Below are positions 26,478 through 35,956 of a DNA stretch of 64,000 nucleotides, piece by piece. Source of the DNA: Streptomyces albireticuli (GTDB taxonomy: Bacteria; Actinomycetota; Actinomycetes; Streptomycetales; Streptomycetaceae); the NCBI RefSeq assembly GCF_002192455.1, contig NZ_CP021744.1, positions 8,022,501-8,086,500 of the forward strand, given 5' to 3'. The position numbers and the translations under genes are program-made. The notes under the pieces were generated by a model, which was not told where the DNA came from, ran no database searches, and was given only the letters and a program-made list of their open reading frames with translations. Every line of letters begins with the position of its first letter. Within the stretch, counting starts at the first letter, position 1.

Positions 26478-27055
26478 GTGAGCGGGGAGGAGCCGCTGCG
26501 GTGCAGGAGGTCGTGCTTCTCGCCGCGGCGATCCGTCGGCGAGCAGGCGGCGCGGGCCCGGGAGGCGAGGCCGCCGCCGGCGTCAAGTCGGCCGCACCGG
26601 AGGAGGTGCTGGAGGAGCGGCGATCAGTGAGCGCGCCTGGAGAGACACCCCGCCACCCACGGGTCGCGGTGGCGAGGAACGGATCGCACGCCTCGACGCC
26701 TACGGCGCCTCGGCCCCCACCGCCTGGCACCGGTCCGTACCTGCGGTCACGGCTGTCTCCTCCCTGGCTGGGACCGCCGCTGCGTAGGCAATGGGCGGTG
26801 GGCGCCGGGGCGTATCGAGGGCGTGCGGCGCGTGGGGAGCGGAGAGCGCTGGTGTTCGCAACCACACCACCTGCCTGGGCGTGCCGGCTTCGATGAGGCT
26901 GGTTTTCGTCGCTGATGGCCGGGAATCGTCGATGCGGTGGGGATTATCGGGACCGCGCATCTCATCAGCCCCACCGGCTCGGCCTGCGACGCCCATCAGC
27001 CTGTCTTCCGGCAACACGCAGGGACCTGCCTGCCGCAGTTGATCGGAGGAGTTCT
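26478..27055. other. Gene-free stretch upstream of the glutaminase
   Basis: About 580 bases with long open frames but no recognisable protein. The last ten bases carry GGAGGAG (27045-27051), the ribosome site of the glutaminase. The promoter should lie in this stretch. Confidence 0.4.
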
Positions 27056-28684
27056 TTGCCCGCTGCGAAGACCGGGGAGCCGCCTGCGGACCGCCCCTTT
27101 GTGCCCAGCGCCTTGCGCTGCCGGGGTGGAGGGACCCACGCGGGTGTTCTCGGCTGCTTCGAGCAGGGCTCGTCCGGTCAGCTCTCGCCCGGTCTGCTGC
27201 TGCGGGTGCTGTGCGAGGCGGGCATTCTGCCCGACGACCCAAGGATCACCGAGACCGTCGCCGACCTGGAGCGTGCCGGCTCGGCCCCGTTGCCGACCGA
27301 GCCGGGGCTGCTGACCGTGGAGCAGTTCACCGCGGCCACCCGGCGCAGCCGTGGCCTCATCGAGCGGGCGGCCCGCGGGGAGCTCGCGATTCCTGATTTC
27401 CCCGCGTTCGTGGACGATCTTCAGCGCATCCACCAGGAGGTGCGTACCGACCGGAGGGGCGCGGTCGCCGCGTACATCCCGCAGCTCGCGCGGGTGGATG
27501 CGGACCAGTTCGCGATTTCGGTATGCACGGTGGACGGGCAGCGTTTCTCCATCGGGGACGCGGGTGTGAACTTCTGCCTGCAGTCGGTTTCCAAGACCGT
27601 CAGCTACTGCCTCACCTTGGAGGAGCACGGGCCCGACACCGTCCACCGCCATGTGGGACGGGAGCCGAGCGGGCAGGGCTTCAACGAGCTGACCTTCAAC
27701 AAGGCGGGGCTGCCGCACAACCCGATGATAAATGCCGGGGCCATCATGAGCTGCGCGCTGATCCAGCGCGGCCTGGACGCCGCGGACCGCTTCGACTACG
27801 TGGCCGAGACCTGGAAACGCCTTGCGGGCGGGCGCAGTGTCGGTTTCAACAATTCCGTCTACCTGTCCGAGCGCAACACCGCGGACCGGAACTTCGCCCT
27901 CGGTTACTCGATGCGGGAACGCGGCGCCTTCCCGCCCGGCACCGACCTTCTGGCCACCTTGGAGTTCTACTTCCAGTGTTGTTCGATCGAGGTCGACGCG
28001 CGGCAACTGGCCGTCGCGGCGGCCTCCTTGGCCAATGCGGGGGTGTGCCCGCTGACGGAGGATCCCGTGTTCTCCGCCCGGACGGTGCGGCACTGCCTCT
28101 CGCTGATGTCCTCGTGCGGCATGTACGACTTCTCGGGTGAGTTCGCCTTCACCATCGGCCTGCCGGCCAAGAGCGGGGTGTCCGGCGCTTTGATGCTGGT
28201 AGTGCCCCAGCTGATGGGCATCGCCATTTGGTCACCCCGTCTGGATGCCCAGGGGAATTCGGTGCGCGGGATCGAGGTCTGCCGACGCCTGGTCGACTGC
28301 TACAACGTCCACACGTACGACCTGCTCACCGGTCCCGGTCCCAGCGCCGGAACCGGGACCGGTAAGCGCGACCCCCGCCTCAAGCGTCAGCAGAGTGCCA
28401 TCGAAGGCATCGTAGGGCTGTGTTTCGCCGCCAGCCAGGGCGACCTCAACGAGATCCGCCGCCTTGCCGCGTTCAACGTCCCCCTCGGTGCCACCGACTA
28501 CGACGGGCGTACCGCCCTGCACCTGGCCGCGGCCGAGGGGCACCGGGACACCGTGGAATTCCTCCTGTCCGCGGGCGTCGACCCGAAGCCGGTGGACCGC
28601 TGGGGCGGGACGCCCCTGGACGACGCCAACCGCTCCGGTCACCGGCAGCTGGCCCGGCTGCTCGCCGACGCCGCCGGGTCGTAG
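27056..28684 (+). CDS. glsA: Glutaminase with N-terminal helical domain and C-terminal ankyrin repeats
   Basis: A 542-residue enzyme that hydrolyses glutamine to glutamate and ammonia. The serine-type catalytic core has SVSK (S177, K180), preceded by GVNFCLQ, and NPMINAGAIMSCALIQ, all conserved in GlsA enzymes. Before it lies a roughly 130-residue helical/EF-hand-like segment (GVLGCFEQGSSGQLSPGLLL), and after it come ankyrin repeats (DYDGRTALHLAAAEGHRDTV, DRWGGTPLDDANRSGHRQLA). This three-part plan resembles animal glutaminases and is longer than the roughly 310-residue E. coli type. I chose the TTG at 27056, seated behind GGAGGAG; the frame is open upstream but unsupported. A strong hairpin follows directly. 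Confidence 0.85.
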   Translation: MPAAKTGEPPADRPFVPSALRCRGGGTHAGVLGCFEQGSSGQLSPGLLLRVLCEAGILPDDPRITETVADLERAGSAPLPTEPGLLTVEQFTAATRRSRGLIERAARGELAIPDFPAFVDDLQRIHQEVRTDRRGAVAAYIPQLARVDADQFAISVCTVDGQRFSIGDAGVNFCLQSVSKTVSYCLTLEEHGPDTVHRHVGREPSGQGFNELTFNKAGLPHNPMINAGAIMSCALIQRGLDAADRFDYVAETWKRLAGGRSVGFNNSVYLSERNTADRNFALGYSMRERGAFPPGTDLLATLEFYFQCCSIEVDARQLAVAAASLANAGVCPLTEDPVFSARTVRHCLSLMSSCGMYDFSGEFAFTIGLPAKSGVSGALMLVVPQLMGIAIWSPRLDAQGNSVRGIEVCRRLVDCYNVHTYDLLTGPGPSAGTGTGKRDPRLKRQQSAIEGIVGLCFAASQGDLNEIRRLAAFNVPLGATDYDGRTALHLAAAEGHRDTVEFLLSAGVDPKPVDRWGGTPLDDANRSGHRQLARLLADAAGS

Positions 28685-28714
28685 CCCCTGGGCCCAGGGC
28701 GGGCTACGACCCGG
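28674..28714 (+). terminator. Terminator hairpin after the glutaminase
   Basis: Perfect 14-base arms (28674-28687 and 28701-28714) with a 13-base loop that is itself self-complementary. It overlaps the glutaminase stop codon, in the right place to end its transcript and that of the converging MFS gene. Confidence 0.7.
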
Positions 28715-28869
28715 CGGGCGTGACAGAGGGCGACAAGGACGGGCGGGCGCTTCCGTGGCCGCCGCGAGGCGCGGTCCCGGCCCTATGAGCCCGGCGGGCC
28801 CGCGCCGGTGTTCCGCCGGGCGTTCCGCCGGACCGGGCGGCTCGTCCCACCCCGACAGGCGGCACCTGG

Positions 28870-30459
28870 TCAGTGGCGGTCCGGGGCTCCCGTCGCGCGT
28901 CGCAGGCCGGCCGCGGCGAGGACGGCGCCGACGAGGCACAGCACACCGGTGACAAGCGTGGCGGTGTGCACACCGTTGATGAACGCCTGCCCGCTGCCTT
29001 CGGTCACCGCTGCCCTGAGCCGGCCGGGCATGCTGTCGCCGACCGGGGAGATTCCCATCGCGACCGCGTCCTTGGCCTGGTACAGCTGCTCGGCCATGGG
29101 CGCGGGCACACCGGCGGAGGTGAGTTCGCCGGTCAGGGTGGCGCCGACGCGGCTGCTGATCAGGGAGACGAGCACGGAGGTGCCCAGGGCTCCGCCGATC
29201 TCCAGCGCGGTGGCCTGGAGGCCGCCCGCCACTCCGGCGTCCTTGACGGGCGCGTTGCCCAGGATGGCTTCGGAGGATGCGGACATGACCATGCCGACGC
29301 CGAGGCCGATGGCGACGAACGGCGGCCAGAGGGCGGAGTAGGAGGAGTGCAGGCCCCAGCCGAGCATGGCGAAGGCGGCCGCGGCCTGCAGGAGCATGCC
29401 GAGGGGCATGGTCAGCCGGGCCCCGAACCTCTCGGTGAGCTTCGCCCCCAGCGGCGAGGCGATCACGGAGACCAGGCTCAGCGGCAGCGTCCGCACGCCG
29501 GCCTCGACGGGCGTGAGGCCGCGGACGTTCTGCAGGTAGAGCATGACGAAGAAGATCACGCCGAGCAGGACGAAGAAGTTGAGGGCGGTGACGACCGTCC
29601 CGATGGCCAGTGCCGGGTTGCGGAACAGCCGCATGGGCAGGAGCGGGTGCGCGGCCCGCGTCTCGTACCAGGCGAAGACGGCGAGGATCACGACGCCTGC
29701 GCTGATGGCGCTCAGCGTGCTGCCCGAACCCCAGCCCCACGCTTCGCCCTTGACCACGCCGAAGACCACGGTGAGCAGGCCGAGGGCCAACAGGACGACG
29801 CCGGGAACGTCGAAGCGCTCGCGGGCGGCGGTGTTCTTGCTCTGCGGCAGCACGAAGAGACCGAAGGCGAGCGCCGCGATGCCGATGGGGGCGTTGATGT
29901 AGAAGACCGATCCCCAGCTGACGTGCTCGACGAGCAGACCGCCGACGATGGGGCCGAGCGCGGTGGACACGGACGAGACCATCGCCCAGATGCCCACCGC
30001 CATGCCGAACTTCTTCGGCGGGAACGCCGCACGCAGCAGGCCCAGCGTGTTGGGCATCAGCAGCGCTCCGAAGAAGCCCTGGAGGGCCCGGAAGACGATG
30101 ACCCCCTCGATGGAACCCGCCAGTCCGATGGCCACGGAGGCCGCGGTGAAGCCCGTGACGCCGACGAGGTAGAAGGTGCGCCGGCCGAAGCGGTCGCCCA
30201 GCTTGCCGCCGAGGATGAGTGCGGCGGCGAGAGCCAGCAGGTAGGAGTTGGTGACCCACTGCAGGTCGGCGGTGGACGCATGCAGGTCCCGGCCGATCTC
30301 GGGGTTGGCGATCGCGACGACGGAGCCGTCGAGACCGACCATGAACAGGCCGAACGCCACGGCGATCAGCGTCAGCCAGGGATTGTGCCGGCGTCCGGCC
30401 GGGGCGTCCGGCGGAGAGCTCACGGGCAGGGAAGAGTGATCCACGGCAGTGGAGAGCAT
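28870..30459 (-). CDS. MFS exporter, DHA2 (14-helix) type
   Basis: A 529-residue drug-type transporter. Early motif AFGLFMVGLDGSVVAIANPE, motif A GGKLGDRFGRRTFYLVG, and motif C as MVSSVSTALGPIVGGLLVEH are clear, with about 14 hydrophobic helices. A large hydrophilic loop (about 465-495) separates the last two. It follows a MarR-family gene by about 70 bases on the same strand, the common repressor/efflux pairing. It starts at ATG 30459 or a nearby in-frame codon. Substrate unknown. Confidence 0.88.
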   Translation of the reverse strand: MLSTAVDHSSLPVSSPPDAPAGRRHNPWLTLIAVAFGLFMVGLDGSVVAIANPEIGRDLHASTADLQWVTNSYLLALAAALILGGKLGDRFGRRTFYLVGVTGFTAASVAIGLAGSIEGVIVFRALQGFFGALLMPNTLGLLRAAFPPKKFGMAVGIWAMVSSVSTALGPIVGGLLVEHVSWGSVFYINAPIGIAALAFGLFVLPQSKNTAARERFDVPGVVLLALGLLTVVFGVVKGEAWGWGSGSTLSAISAGVVILAVFAWYETRAAHPLLPMRLFRNPALAIGTVVTALNFFVLLGVIFFVMLYLQNVRGLTPVEAGVRTLPLSLVSVIASPLGAKLTERFGARLTMPLGMLLQAAAAFAMLGWGLHSSYSALWPPFVAIGLGVGMVMSASSEAILGNAPVKDAGVAGGLQATALEIGGALGTSVLVSLISSRVGATLTGELTSAGVPAPMAEQLYQAKDAVAMGISPVGDSMPGRLRAAVTEGSGQAFINGVHTATLVTGVLCLVGAVLAAAGLRRATGAPDRH

Positions 30460-30529
30460 GGGAGGAGACGTGCTTTCTCAAAGAGGCGGGGGTCCGGTTA
30501 CGGATACGCAGAGCGCACCCCGGACGCCG

Positions 30530-31003
30530 TCAGCCGGCGGCGGGGTGCACCTGCCGCGCCAGTGCCTCCAGAGCGCTCAGCGCGGATCCCAGCGCGCTGG
30601 CCTCCCCCTCGGACAGAACACGCAGCCCCTCGATGAGATACCCGTCCATGAGGTCCCCGACGACGGCGATTCTGCTCCGGGCCTCGGTGGTCAGGTGCAG
30701 ACGCGCCACCCGCTTGTCCGCGGGATCCTCCAGTCGCTCCAGCAGCCCCTGGTCGGCCAGCCGGGAAGCCGAGACGCTCACATTGTTCGGCTTCATCAGC
30801 AGCGCCTCGGCGGCCTGGCCCACCGTGAGCCCGTCCCGTTCCGCCAGCAGCCGCAGCAGCGCCAGCTGGCCCTCCGGAAGCCTCGAATGGGGGAAGTCCC
30901 GGGCCAGGCGCCGGTCGAGCCCCCGGTGCAGCGCGGGCAGGACGGCCGCGAGCCCGGAGGCGATACGACGAAGGTCCTGCTCGGACGCGCTGGAAGAAGG
31001 CAT
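30530..31003 (-). CDS. MarR-family regulator
   Basis: A 157-residue winged-helix regulator. The recognition region reads LRLLAERDGLTVGQAAEALL, MKPNNVSVSASRLADQGLLE, then RLEDPADKRVARLHLTTEAR, where the wing motif DPADKR is the MarR signature. The protein would dimerise through its terminal helices. It lies first in a two-gene unit with the MFS exporter. The upstream bases (31004-31035) are unusually A/T-rich with ATATATAT, a promoter-like setting where self-repression could occur. Confidence 0.88.
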   Translation of the reverse strand: MPSSSASEQDLRRIASGLAAVLPALHRGLDRRLARDFPHSRLPEGQLALLRLLAERDGLTVGQAAEALLMKPNNVSVSASRLADQGLLERLEDPADKRVARLHLTTEARSRIAVVGDLMDGYLIEGLRVLSEGEASALGSALSALEALARQVHPAAG

Positions 31004-31090
31004 TCCGTAAATATATATGAAGACATACCTAAATCAAACCGCCGGCCTGGGACCCGCCCGGTAACTGCGGCACGGCCTGAGACCGCCGCG

Positions 31091-31876
31091 TTACGGCACC
31101 CCGGGCCGTGAGGCCGGGGAACGGATGCCTGACCGGTGTGCGGGCCGGGGTTCCTGCGGCCGGTGCAATGCCGGCCCTCCGGCCCGCCGGGGGAAGGCGC
31201 TGCGTCCGGGGTGATCGGCAGTGCGCCGTGTGAGCGGTTCGAGGCTCTGGTTGACCGGTCGGCGGAGGCGCTCGGGCACCGGTGGGATGCCGTAGCGGTC
31301 GCCGTGGGACCAGTGCCACCACTCGCTCGGATAGGACACGAACCCGGCGCTGGTCATGGCGCGGACGAGCAGCGCGCGGTGGTGACGGGCGTCCTCGGGC
31401 AGGCCGGGGGCGTCGAGGGGGCAGGAGGCGGTGTCGCCGCTGCGGTGGGCGTTCACTGCGCCGCCCATGGCGAGCTCGCGGCCGTCGGTGTCGGCGAGGG
31501 TGATGTCGAGGGCTGCGCCCGCGCAGTGCGGGGCGACTTCGATGGGGGAGGCGAAGGTGCTCGTCCGGCGGCGCAGCTCGGCGCGGTCGGTGACGCCTTC
31601 GCTGCGTAGGCGGTCCTCGTAGCGGTCGAAACGGCGCTGCTGCTCGTGGGCTGTGCGGTGGCCCTCGATGACGAGGAACCGGATGCCGCAGGGGAGGGCG
31701 CGGGCAGCTTGCTGCAGGCGGTTCAGGACGCCGGTGCGGGCGCGCCCGTACGCTCCGGCCGCATCCCGCTCACGGGGGTCCAGGAGGACGCCGGGCGTGG
31801 CGGTGATCTCGGTGAGGGGTTCGCCGCAGTCCCGTACGGGGAGGGCGAGCACGCGCGGGTCGCTGAGCAGAATCAC
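31091..31876 (-). CDS. VanX-type D-alanyl-D-alanine dipeptidase
   Basis: A protein of about 261 residues, starting VILLSDPRVLALPVRDCGEP at GTG 31876 behind GGAGG. The zinc and catalytic motifs of the M15D family are present: PHCAGAALDI (SxHxxGxAxD type) and EWWHW, with RFLVIEGHRT as the substrate Arg loop. It would cleave D-Ala-D-Ala or related dipeptides in the cytoplasm, as in glycopeptide resistance or peptidoglycan recycling. No VanH or VanA partner is near. The last 50 residues after GDRYG are basic and unlike the family end, so the tail may come from a frameshift. Confidence 0.8.
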   Translation of the reverse strand: MILLSDPRVLALPVRDCGEPLTEITATPGVLLDPRERDAAGAYGRARTGVLNRLQQAARALPCGIRFLVIEGHRTAHEQQRRFDRYEDRLRSEGVTDRAELRRRTSTFASPIEVAPHCAGAALDITLADTDGRELAMGGAVNAHRSGDTASCPLDAPGLPEDARHHRALLVRAMTSAGFVSYPSEWWHWSHGDRYGIPPVPERLRRPVNQSLEPLTRRTADHPGRSAFPRRAGGPALHRPQEPRPAHRSGIRSPASRPGVP

Positions 31877-32020
31877 GGGCGCCTCCAGCGGGATGAGCGG
31901 TGGGGGCGCGAAATTTCGCGCGGCCCCTCCGCGGAAGGTGACGGGAAGCACGACGCCGGCGGAGGCGATGCCTATCACCTCCGCCGGCGAGGTGGTGTGG
32001 GTCCTGCCGCGGGTGGTCGG

Positions 32021-32388
32021 TCAGTCCCGGGGGCGCTGGTAGGTGTAGCGGGTGTAGCGGTCGCCGTGGGTGAGGTACTCGCCGTACTCGATGACGGCCC
32101 CATCGGCGTCGAAGAGGGAGTTGTAGCCGACCAGCAGTGCCGCCGGGCGTTCGGTGATGTGCAGCAGCTCTGCCTCCTCGTCGGTCGCGATCCGGGCGCC
32201 GACGAGGTCCTGGCCGTCCTGCCAGGCCCAGCCGGTTTGCTCCTCGATGGCCTTCGGGGTGCCGCCGATGATCCATTCGGTCTGGAGGAGCTGGGGGACC
32301 TGTTCGCCGAGGTCGGCCTTGAACCAGGAGGTGGAGGCTGAGACGGGGGAGTTGTCTTCGTTGTAGGAGACCCGCTGGCGGCGGCGGC
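32021..32388 (-). pseudogene. 3' stump of a GntR-family regulator (UTRA domain only)
   Basis: The frame encodes VSYNEDNSPVSASTSWFKAD, then EQTGWAWQDGQDLVGARIAT, and GYNSLFDADGAVIEYGEYLT with the end RYTYQRPRD. This is the ligand-binding UTRA part of a HutC-type GntR regulator. The expected N-terminal HTH and linker are missing. At about 32388 the sequence passes into the recombinase remnant read on the other strand. The gene was therefore cut by the arrival or rearrangement of the mobile element to the right. Confidence 0.7.
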
Positions 32389-32729
32389 ACCGACTGCTGG
32401 GCGACGGTGGCAGTGACTTTCTGCTGGTGAACCTGTTCCGGGCTCCGTTGGGGGCGCCTATATCGCCGGAGGCCATCGAGGAGCTGTTCGAGAGGCTCGG
32501 GGAGCGGGCTGGGCTGGGCCGGCGAGTGGGTCCGCACATGGCTCGGCGGGCGTTCGGCTCGAACGTCGCGGACGCGGGTGGTACGCCTGACGAGGTGCAG
32601 GCCCTGCTCGGGCAGCGGAGCCCCGACTCGTCGGCGCCGTACCGGTTCCCTGATCCGGTACGGGTGCGGGCGGCTGTCGAACGGGTCCCAACTCCGCGTG
32701 CCATCGCCAGGCCGGAGAAGAGCCGGTGA
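32388..32729 (+). pseudogene. C-terminal remnant of a tyrosine recombinase (TnpA-like)
   Basis: About 113 codons remain: HRLLGDGGSDFLLVNLFRAP, SPEAIEELFERLGERAGLGR, VGPHMARRAFGSNVADAGGT and DEVQALLGQRSPDSSAPYRF. The HxxR box (HMARR) and the later LGQ...Y region of the catalytic domain are seen, but the N-terminal core-binding domain and the first catalytic Arg are absent. The stop overlaps the GTG of the next recombinase, showing the original operon order. Its left edge coincides with the break in the gntR gene. Confidence 0.7.
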
Positions 32730-34771
32730 CGGCCGAGACGGTGGCCGTGTGGCCGACGATCAAGGCACCGGCGGGCGATGCTCGCTTTGAGGCGATCGCT
32801 GGCGCCCTCGACCCGAAGTTCCTGGAGATGCTGGGCTGGTGCTGGGAGCGGCGGGTGATCACCTTTCCCCGGGTGCATCCGGTGATCGGTCTGCCGGACT
32901 GCCCGGTGCCGAACTGTCCGCTGGCCATCACGGTCTTCATGCATCCGATGTGCCGGGGCTGCGTGGAGCGGTGGAGCAAGACCGACCTGCCGTTGGAGGA
33001 GTTCCGCCGCATTCGGAAGACCGCCTCCACGGGTGCGGGGCAGCAGCCGTGTGCTGTTGTCCGGTGCGAGCGGCCCCGGGACACCGCCGCCGCGATGTTG
33101 TGCGCGACGCATCGCCTCCAGCAGAGGCAGGTACTGGGCGGGATCGGGCTGGAGGAGTTCTTGGCTCACCCGCGGGTCGTGGGTCTCGCCGGGTTCGGCC
33201 CGTGCCTGATCGCCGCCTGCTTCCTCGACCGGGTCGGCAGCAAGCATCCGTACTGCAAGACTCACACGCAGCGCCTGCGCGTGGTCCGTGAAGAACCCGG
33301 GTTCGACGGGGCATGGTGGCGGCGGACGGAGAGGGCGGTGTGCTCCACGCGGGAGGTGAGCCTGCGGGGTCTGCCGGATCTGCTGGTCTCCGAGGCCCTC
33401 TACGCGTTGTGGTCCCGGGTCGAGAAGGGCTACAAGCTGCGGCCTGAGTGTCTGCGGCCGCTCTACGACCGGCTGCGCGTTCTACAGGCCAGCAGCTTGG
33501 AGCGGGTGACCGACCCGGAGGCGGTGGGGTTCGGCCGTGAGCAGGCCACGATGATCCGTGCTGGACAGGTGGCGCTCGGCCGGTTGAACAGCACGCCGGA
33601 GACGGAGCGGGTCAAGGACGTGTGGGACATGGCCGTGTTCGGGCACACGAGCACGGTGCCGTTCACCGCCATCACGCAGCCGGCGCTGCGGGAGGCGATG
33701 AAGGTCTGGGTCTACGACGACCTGCCGCGTCGGCGGAACAAGAACGCCGTCCACCACGCCCGCGCGGTCGTCGCCGCGGTCGCGATGCTGTCAGAGAGCC
33801 TGCGGCTGCAACGCCCCGATAGACGGGAAGACCCGGCCGGGTGGGGGCGGGGCGACATCGTCGCGTTCACCAACCGCATGGGACACCTGACCGCGAGCGG
33901 GAAGCTGAGCGCGTCCCGGCGTCTGGCGTTTACCCGGTTCGTCCGCCGGGTCCTGCTGCGGTTTCGCACGCTGGGTCTGGCCGGGCCGGGCGGTCTGCTG
34001 GAGGGCATGCCGGTCGACTTCGCGCTCTGGCCGGAGGACATGCCTGACGAGCCGGAGGACACCGAGGCCGGCCGTGACCTGCCCGAGGAGGTGATGCGTG
34101 TCCTGTGCGCGAACCTCGACCTGTTGGAGGCGATGAGCAACACCGAGGTCCGCGTGGCGACCGAACTCCTCATCGACACCGGCCGCCGCCCCGACGAGAT
34201 CTACACCCTTGCCCTGGACTGCCTGGAAGCGGATCCCGACGGGTCCCCTGTCCTGATCTACGACAACCACAAGGCGTACCGGCTCGGCCGCCGCCTACCC
34301 ATCGGCGGCGAGACCGCGGACGTGATCCGACGCCAGCAGCAACGCGTCCGTGCCCGCTTCCCCGACGTCGCAACGGCCCGCCTGAAGCTGTTGCCGCGGC
34401 CGAAGACCAACCCCGAGGGCACCAAGCCGGTCAGCGACATCGCCACCGCCCACCGGAAGTGGGTGGACTCACTTCCCAACCTCACCGTTCCCGTCATCAC
34501 CACGGAGGCCGGCACCCAGGTGACGCACCTGGTGCCGTTCGACAAGACCCGCGTCTTCACCTACGCCTACCGGCACTGCTACGCCCAACGGCACGCCGAC
34601 GCCGGGGTACCCCCGGACGTCCTCAAGGAGCTGATGGACCACCGGCTCATCACCACCACCCAGGGCTACTACAACCCTCGGGAATTGCATCAGACGGGCG
34701 AGAAACCGCAGGTCGCGTGGTCACAGCGGCACACAGAAGGACTCTGCAGCCTCTACGAACTGGCAGTCTGA
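32726..34771 (+). CDS. Large tyrosine recombinase (TnpB-like), 3' end replaced by insertion
   Basis: A 681-residue protein starting at GTG 32726. The N-terminal 200 residues have Cys pairs (CPVPNC, CRGC, CERPRD...C) that may bind zinc. The catalytic half has the first Arg in TGRRPDEIYTLALDCLE, the His/Arg box in FTYAYRHCYAQRHADAG, and the Tyr in HRLITTTQGYY. After GYY the sequence changes to NPRELHQTGEKPQVAWSQRH and stops. The original C terminus is found in frame at 38764-39315. A second element has entered right after the codon of the active-site Tyr. The truncated protein keeps all catalytic residues but may be inactive. Confidence 0.75.
   Translation: MTAETVAVWPTIKAPAGDARFEAIAGALDPKFLEMLGWCWERRVITFPRVHPVIGLPDCPVPNCPLAITVFMHPMCRGCVERWSKTDLPLEEFRRIRKTASTGAGQQPCAVVRCERPRDTAAAMLCATHRLQQRQVLGGIGLEEFLAHPRVVGLAGFGPCLIAACFLDRVGSKHPYCKTHTQRLRVVREEPGFDGAWWRRTERAVCSTREVSLRGLPDLLVSEALYALWSRVEKGYKLRPECLRPLYDRLRVLQASSLERVTDPEAVGFGREQATMIRAGQVALGRLNSTPETERVKDVWDMAVFGHTSTVPFTAITQPALREAMKVWVYDDLPRRRNKNAVHHARAVVAAVAMLSESLRLQRPDRREDPAGWGRGDIVAFTNRMGHLTASGKLSASRRLAFTRFVRRVLLRFRTLGLAGPGGLLEGMPVDFALWPEDMPDEPEDTEAGRDLPEEVMRVLCANLDLLEAMSNTEVRVATELLIDTGRRPDEIYTLALDCLEADPDGSPVLIYDNHKAYRLGRRLPIGGETADVIRRQQQRVRARFPDVATARLKLLPRPKTNPEGTKPVSDIATAHRKWVDSLPNLTVPVITTEAGTQVTHLVPFDKTRVFTYAYRHCYAQRHADAGVPPDVLKELMDHRLITTTQGYYNPRELHQTGEKPQVAWSQRHTEGLCSLYELAV
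34677..34689 (+). repeat. Left inverted repeat of the inner element
   Basis: CTCGGGAATTGCA matches the complement of 38741-38753 at 11 of 13 positions. It starts four bases inside the left junction. It is a candidate recombinase binding site at the element end. Confidence 0.5.
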
Positions 34772-34789
34772 GCAGGGGTGTTGCCGAGG

Positions 34790-34830
34790 CCATCCCTTCT
34801 GATGCATGATCTGCTCTCCAGAAGGGATGG
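34790..34830. promoter_or_regulatory. 12-base perfect inverted repeat upstream of the inner integrase
   Basis: CCATCCCTTCTG (34790-34801) and its exact complement (34819-34830) flank a 17-base spacer. The right arm ends six bases before the integrase start GTG 34837. It may be an operator bound by the element's HTH protein, a recombinase accessory site, or a transcription stop for the broken gene upstream. Confidence 0.6.
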
Positions 34831-34836
34831 TCTGGA

Positions 34837-35940
34837 GTGGCGCATCAACAGAAGGTGGCCCTGGCGGGGTCGGCTCGTATGGAGCTCGTCTCCGGGGTGG
34901 TCCAGTTACGGCCCGAGGACGCGATGTTCGACGCGATGCTGCGGGGCTGGCGGGCCCAGCAGAAGTCGCGAGGACTGAAGGACGAGACGATCGACCCGAG
35001 GGAGCGACTGATCCGCCGCTTCCTCGAGTTCGCGAACGAGTACCCGTGGCAGTGGACGCCGGCCCACCTGGACGAGTGGTCGGCCACCCTGACGAGCGAG
35101 AAGCATCTGGCGCCGTCCACGATCCGCAGCTACCAGGGCACGGTTCGGCTGTTCACCGACCTCCTCATCGACGCCCGATACGGCTGGGGTCCAGCCTGTG
35201 ACGAAGCGTTCGGCACCTTTCCGGTGGCGATCTGTCATGAGTGGAATACCCTCCCTCACCTGCAGGATTACGAAGGCGACCCGGAGGCGAGGCCGTTCTC
35301 CAGGGAAGAGCTGCAGCGTTTCCTCGACTACGCCGACGACCAGGTCGTCCGCGCTGTGAAGTCGAAGCGCAAAGGGGCCCTCGCCGCCTACCGGGACGCC
35401 ACGCTCTTCAAGGTCATCTACGGGTGGGGACTTCGGCGGACCGAGACCTCCAAGCTCGATGTGGTCGACTTCGGACGCAACCCGCAGGCCCGGCAGTTCG
35501 GCCGGTACGGCACGCTCAACGTCCGCTACGGCAAAGCCAAGAAGGGCCAGCAGCCGCGGCGGCGGAACGTGCTCTCGGTGATGGACTGGGCCGTCGAAGC
35601 TGTCGCCGACTACGTCGAGAACGTCCGGCCCCGCTTCGGGTTTCCCGACCACCCGGCCCTGTGGGTCACCGAGCGCGGAGGCCGCCTTCAGCCCGGGTCG
35701 ATCAACGACCGTTTCGAGGCATACCGGGATGCCCTGGGGCTGCACAAAGAGTTGACCCCGCACGGACTTCGCCACTCGTACGTCACGCATCTGACCGAGG
35801 ACGGGGTGGACCGGCGGTTCATCCAGCAGCAGGTCGGCCACGAGTGCGACAGCTCCCTGGCCGTCTACACGCACGTCAGCGACGACTTCATGAACACTTC
35901 CCTGCACAAGGCACTGGCGCCGGCATTCGCCGGGGCCTGA
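34837..35940 (+). CDS. Tyrosine recombinase/integrase of the inner element
   Basis: A 367-residue XerC/D-like integrase. An N-terminal SAM-like core-binding domain (about 25-130) is followed by the catalytic domain, with the first Arg in YGWGLRRTETSKLDVVD, the HxLR box in LTPHGLRHSYVTHLTEDGVD, and GHECDSSLAVYTHVS with the nucleophilic Tyr. All key residues are seen. It starts at GTG 34837, just behind the palindrome at 34790-34830. It is followed 16 bases later by the HTH gene, so the three element genes form an operon. It probably catalyses the element's movement. Confidence 0.88.
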   Translation: MAHQQKVALAGSARMELVSGVVQLRPEDAMFDAMLRGWRAQQKSRGLKDETIDPRERLIRRFLEFANEYPWQWTPAHLDEWSATLTSEKHLAPSTIRSYQGTVRLFTDLLIDARYGWGPACDEAFGTFPVAICHEWNTLPHLQDYEGDPEARPFSREELQRFLDYADDQVVRAVKSKRKGALAAYRDATLFKVIYGWGLRRTETSKLDVVDFGRNPQARQFGRYGTLNVRYGKAKKGQQPRRRNVLSVMDWAVEAVADYVENVRPRFGFPDHPALWVTERGGRLQPGSINDRFEAYRDALGLHKELTPHGLRHSYVTHLTEDGVDRRFIQQQVGHECDSSLAVYTHVSDDFMNTSLHKALAPAFAGA

Positions 35941-35956
35941 CAGGAGGGATCCGGCG

